Source: a virus. From it: DNA of 34,467 bases. The number at the start of each line of letters is the position of its first letter. The first letter of the stretch is position 1. Below the pieces are notes generated by a model. The model did no database searches, had not been told where the DNA came from, and saw nothing but the letters and a program-made list of their open reading frames with translations. Shown here piece after piece: positions 32,571-34,467 of the stretch. The translations under genes and the position numbers were made by a program. The DNA lies in IMG/VR virus record IMGVR_UViG_3300044451_000029, positions 1 to 34,467 of that record. One strand, 5' to 3'.

Positions 32571-34184
32571 CTAGGAGAATAGAGAAGTTCGAGACAGCCC
32601 CAGCGGGTCGATGTTATACATGGGAGCAGTCTCTTGATTGGTTTGCAACAGTTGCCTATTTAGGGTATTAGCCGCAGACAACAACTGCCGCCGGCGGTAG
32701 TCATTAGCGTTCTGTTCAGCCTGTTTTGCTAGGATAGCCGAACGCTCGCTAAAGCGGGCTCCCCGCATTGCTGAGGCAAGCTTGTCGTACTCCGACTGAA
32801 TCTGGGCAGACTCAGCCCCAGATTTTCCAATCAAGGCGTTAATGTCGGTGGCGCCCTGAGACAGTAACCCGCCAAGTTGATTCGCCCGGTTGAAGACTTG
32901 CCCAGTAGCCATCTGTTCAGGAGAGCCGTAGCCTTGGTACAACTCGCCAAGCCCGGAGTTCCAAAGACCTTCAACTTCACCTACCCTCGTATTGAACAGC
33001 CCCTGGGTACCCTCTCTCATTTGTCGTAGCGGGTCGATGACAGAGGCAGGCGCACCGCCAGGATTCTCCACGTATAACTGGTTAAGTTGGTTTAGTAAGT
33101 CCCCTTGGTACCCGTAGTTCTGGCTCATAACGTCTCGGGCAGCTTGGGTCTGGACTGGTTGAAGCCCGAAAAGACTCGCCACCTTTTCTTGCGGGCTGCT
33201 ACCTTGGGCAGCGTTGACGTCACCAAGTTGCGCATAGGCGTTGTAAACGTTACCCAAGCTCGAAAGTTGGTTACGGAGCTGGTTGTCGTACCCAGACATT
33301 CCAGACTGAGCCCCGGCGTAAAGGCCTTCTAGAGCCGCCCGAGCGTAGTCTCCTCCTCCGTACTGATTCATGAACGCTTCAGGGTTCGCAAGCATAGACT
33401 GTTGCGCCTGCCTGTATGCGTCTCCCGCAGTGTTTGCCGACTGAGCCAGACCTGAAATGTCGTACCCAGATAGAAGGTTACCGGCGTTGAACCCGGCGTT
33501 GCCCAGCTGTCTTCCAATGAAGTCTTTGTAAGTATTGAACTGACTAAGCTCGCCTGCGTAGGCGTCGTCATCAGTTCCGATAAGACTCTTGTACCCAAAC
33601 TCGGAGAACTTGCCTAGTTCCCTGGCTTTTTCATCTGCAGCAATCTGCTCCTGCATCTGCAGGTACTGAGTGTTGGCTTGCTCAATAGCCTGGGTCATTG
33701 CCTGCATAGACTCAGCTTGCTGGGTAGACATCTGCTGAATCAGAGCGTCGTTCTGAGCTTTGGTAGCGTCAATCTGAGCCTGGTTCTGAGCAGCCAAGGC
33801 GTTCTGGTAGTTTGTTAACCCTTCTTGCTGGGCACGACTCTGAGCAGTGGCGTAAGTATTACGGAAGCCCGCCGCGGTCTGTTGTTGGTTAGCGTACCAT
33901 GTGTTGGCATCGGTTAGCATTCTCATCCAGTAAGCAGACTCGTTTGCTCGTATCCATTCCTCGTTCGGTTGGATACCCGTCGCCGCCATATACTTGGTAA
34001 CCAGCTCATTGTCTCGACCCGACAGAGTGGTACCGCGTCCAGTGTACGCCCGAGAGAACATTGACAGCGGGTCTCGGTTTGACGCCGCAGCCGCTCGGAG
34101 TAAATTATCGTTCCATAGGTTACTGTCGTAGTTCTTAGTCCACTCGGCATTCATTTTGGAGTAGGCGTCAGCGTAAGTCGCCAT
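32571..34184 (-). CDS. Gln/Ala-rich coiled-coil virion-type protein
   Basis: 537 aa, no family recognised. Residues about 90-190 form a long Gln/Ala coiled coil (for example QNALAAQNQAQIDATKAQND). The middle is Gly/Tyr/Asn-rich (GGDYARAALEGLYAGAQSG), and a second helical segment is near 450-515 (ARFSERSAILAKQAEQNAND). The composition resembles the 579-aa internal protein at the other end of the arm, which suggests an internal-core or ejection-type virion protein here too, placed unusually before terminase. AGGAGG lies 8 bases before the ATG. The C-terminus ends in GLSRTSLFS. Confidence 0.72.
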   Translation of the reverse strand: MATYADAYSKMNAEWTKNYDSNLWNDNLLRAAAASNRDPLSMFSRAYTGRGTTLSGRDNELVTKYMAATGIQPNEEWIRANESAYWMRMLTDANTWYANQQQTAAGFRNTYATAQSRAQQEGLTNYQNALAAQNQAQIDATKAQNDALIQQMSTQQAESMQAMTQAIEQANTQYLQMQEQIAADEKARELGKFSEFGYKSLIGTDDDAYAGELSQFNTYKDFIGRQLGNAGFNAGNLLSGYDISGLAQSANTAGDAYRQAQQSMLANPEAFMNQYGGGDYARAALEGLYAGAQSGMSGYDNQLRNQLSSLGNVYNAYAQLGDVNAAQGSSPQEKVASLFGLQPVQTQAARDVMSQNYGYQGDLLNQLNQLYVENPGGAPASVIDPLRQMREGTQGLFNTRVGEVEGLWNSGLGELYQGYGSPEQMATGQVFNRANQLGGLLSQGATDINALIGKSGAESAQIQSEYDKLASAMRGARFSERSAILAKQAEQNANDYRRRQLLSAANTLNRQLLQTNQETAPMYNIDPLGLSRTSLFS

Positions 34185-34185
34185 A

Positions 34186-34467
34186 CTAATATCCTCCTAG
34201 AAGGGACGCCTTGCCAGCGTATTTTTTGTTCAAATCGGTGGTCGTCTTGAGGTACCCCTGGGACAGAGGAATCTGGTTAGACACCGAGGCGTTTCGGTCT
34301 TTGAGGTACTCACCTAGGAGAGACACCCCAACTTGTACGTCAGCGACAGCGTCTCTACTAATCTGGTTAGACATGGAGGCGGACTCGAACGCCTTCCCTT
34401 GGGCATCGTTAATGAGCGTGAGGGCTTTACCCGCCACTTCCGCTTGCTGGGTACTACCATCGTACTG
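34186..34467 (-). CDS. C-terminal part of an unidentified virion-arm protein (partial)
   Basis: The frame is open to the right edge of the window; on the minus strand the first visible codons encode Q-Y-D-G-S-T-Q-Q-A-E, leading into V-A-G-K. A GTG at 34437 could be a start but has no good ribosome site, so I treat the gene as entering from outside. The visible 93 residues are helical and Ala/Ser/Lys/Gln-rich and end in KASLLGGY. The stop is 1 base before the next ATG, and the ribosome site of the 537-aa gene (AGGAGG) lies within these last codons, so the two are coupled. Confidence 0.62.
   Translation of the reverse strand, partial: QYDGSTQQAEVAGKALTLINDAQGKAFESASMSNQISRDAVADVQVGVSLLGEYLKDRNASVSNQIPLSQGYLKTTTDLNKKYAGKASLLGGY

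Noticed and set aside
1-34467. Terminal repeats, CRISPR array, tRNA genes, insertion sequences
   Set aside because: The two window ends share no sequence, no regularly spaced repeats were seen, and no cloverleaf or transposase was found in the short intergenic gaps.

Overview
The window is most of the genome of a short-tailed (podovirus-type) dsDNA phage, cut at both ends. It is gene-dense with no gap over 300 bases. It contains a T7-like virion set (connector/portal, capsid scaffold, major capsid protein, tail tubular proteins A and B, large internal virion proteins), a family A DNA polymerase, and many tightly coupled genes with TAATG or ATGA junctions. I see no integrase, lysogeny gene, tRNA, transposon or CRISPR array. 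RNA polymerase, primase/helicase and small terminase are not visible and may lie outside the window.

Layout: bases 1-6080 run on the plus strand and carry DNA metabolism: a degenerate endonuclease VII-like protein, PolA-type polymerase, a DUF6378-like protein, an HNH endonuclease, an ERF-type annealing protein, a small possible ssDNA-binding protein, a RecB/Cas4-like PD-(D/E)XK nuclease, two small unknowns, and an L,D-transpeptidase-like (Tlde1/DUF2778-like) protein that is a lysis candidate. A strong hairpin terminator at 6093-6131 ends this arm where it meets the opposing transcription unit.

Bases 6152-34467 run entirely on the minus strand and, read right to left, give a partial virion-like gene, a 537-aa coiled-coil protein, a 171-aa abundant-virion candidate, a terminator, large terminase, portal, scaffold, capsid, two tandem paralogous fibre/decoration proteins, tail tubular A and B, a 65-aa membrane protein, a previously easy-to-miss 32-aa membrane peptide, and three internal/ejection-type proteins of 579, 1393 and 2641 aa interleaved with two small virion proteins. 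The 1393-aa protein carries a degenerate M23-like fold, an M15-like zinc peptidase and a GH73 glucosaminidase. The 2641-aa protein carries an ADP-ribosyltransferase-like domain. Together these suggest a virion that delivers cell-wall-opening and host-modifying activities.

At the whole-window scale, the tetranucleotide GATC is almost absent (one occurrence found by eye, about 135 expected), while GTAC is clearly over-represented. This points to long exposure to a GATC-targeting restriction system. The convergent two-arm organisation and the GATC avoidance would fit a freshwater cyanobacterial podovirus of the kind infecting filamentous hosts, but that host assignment is inference only.
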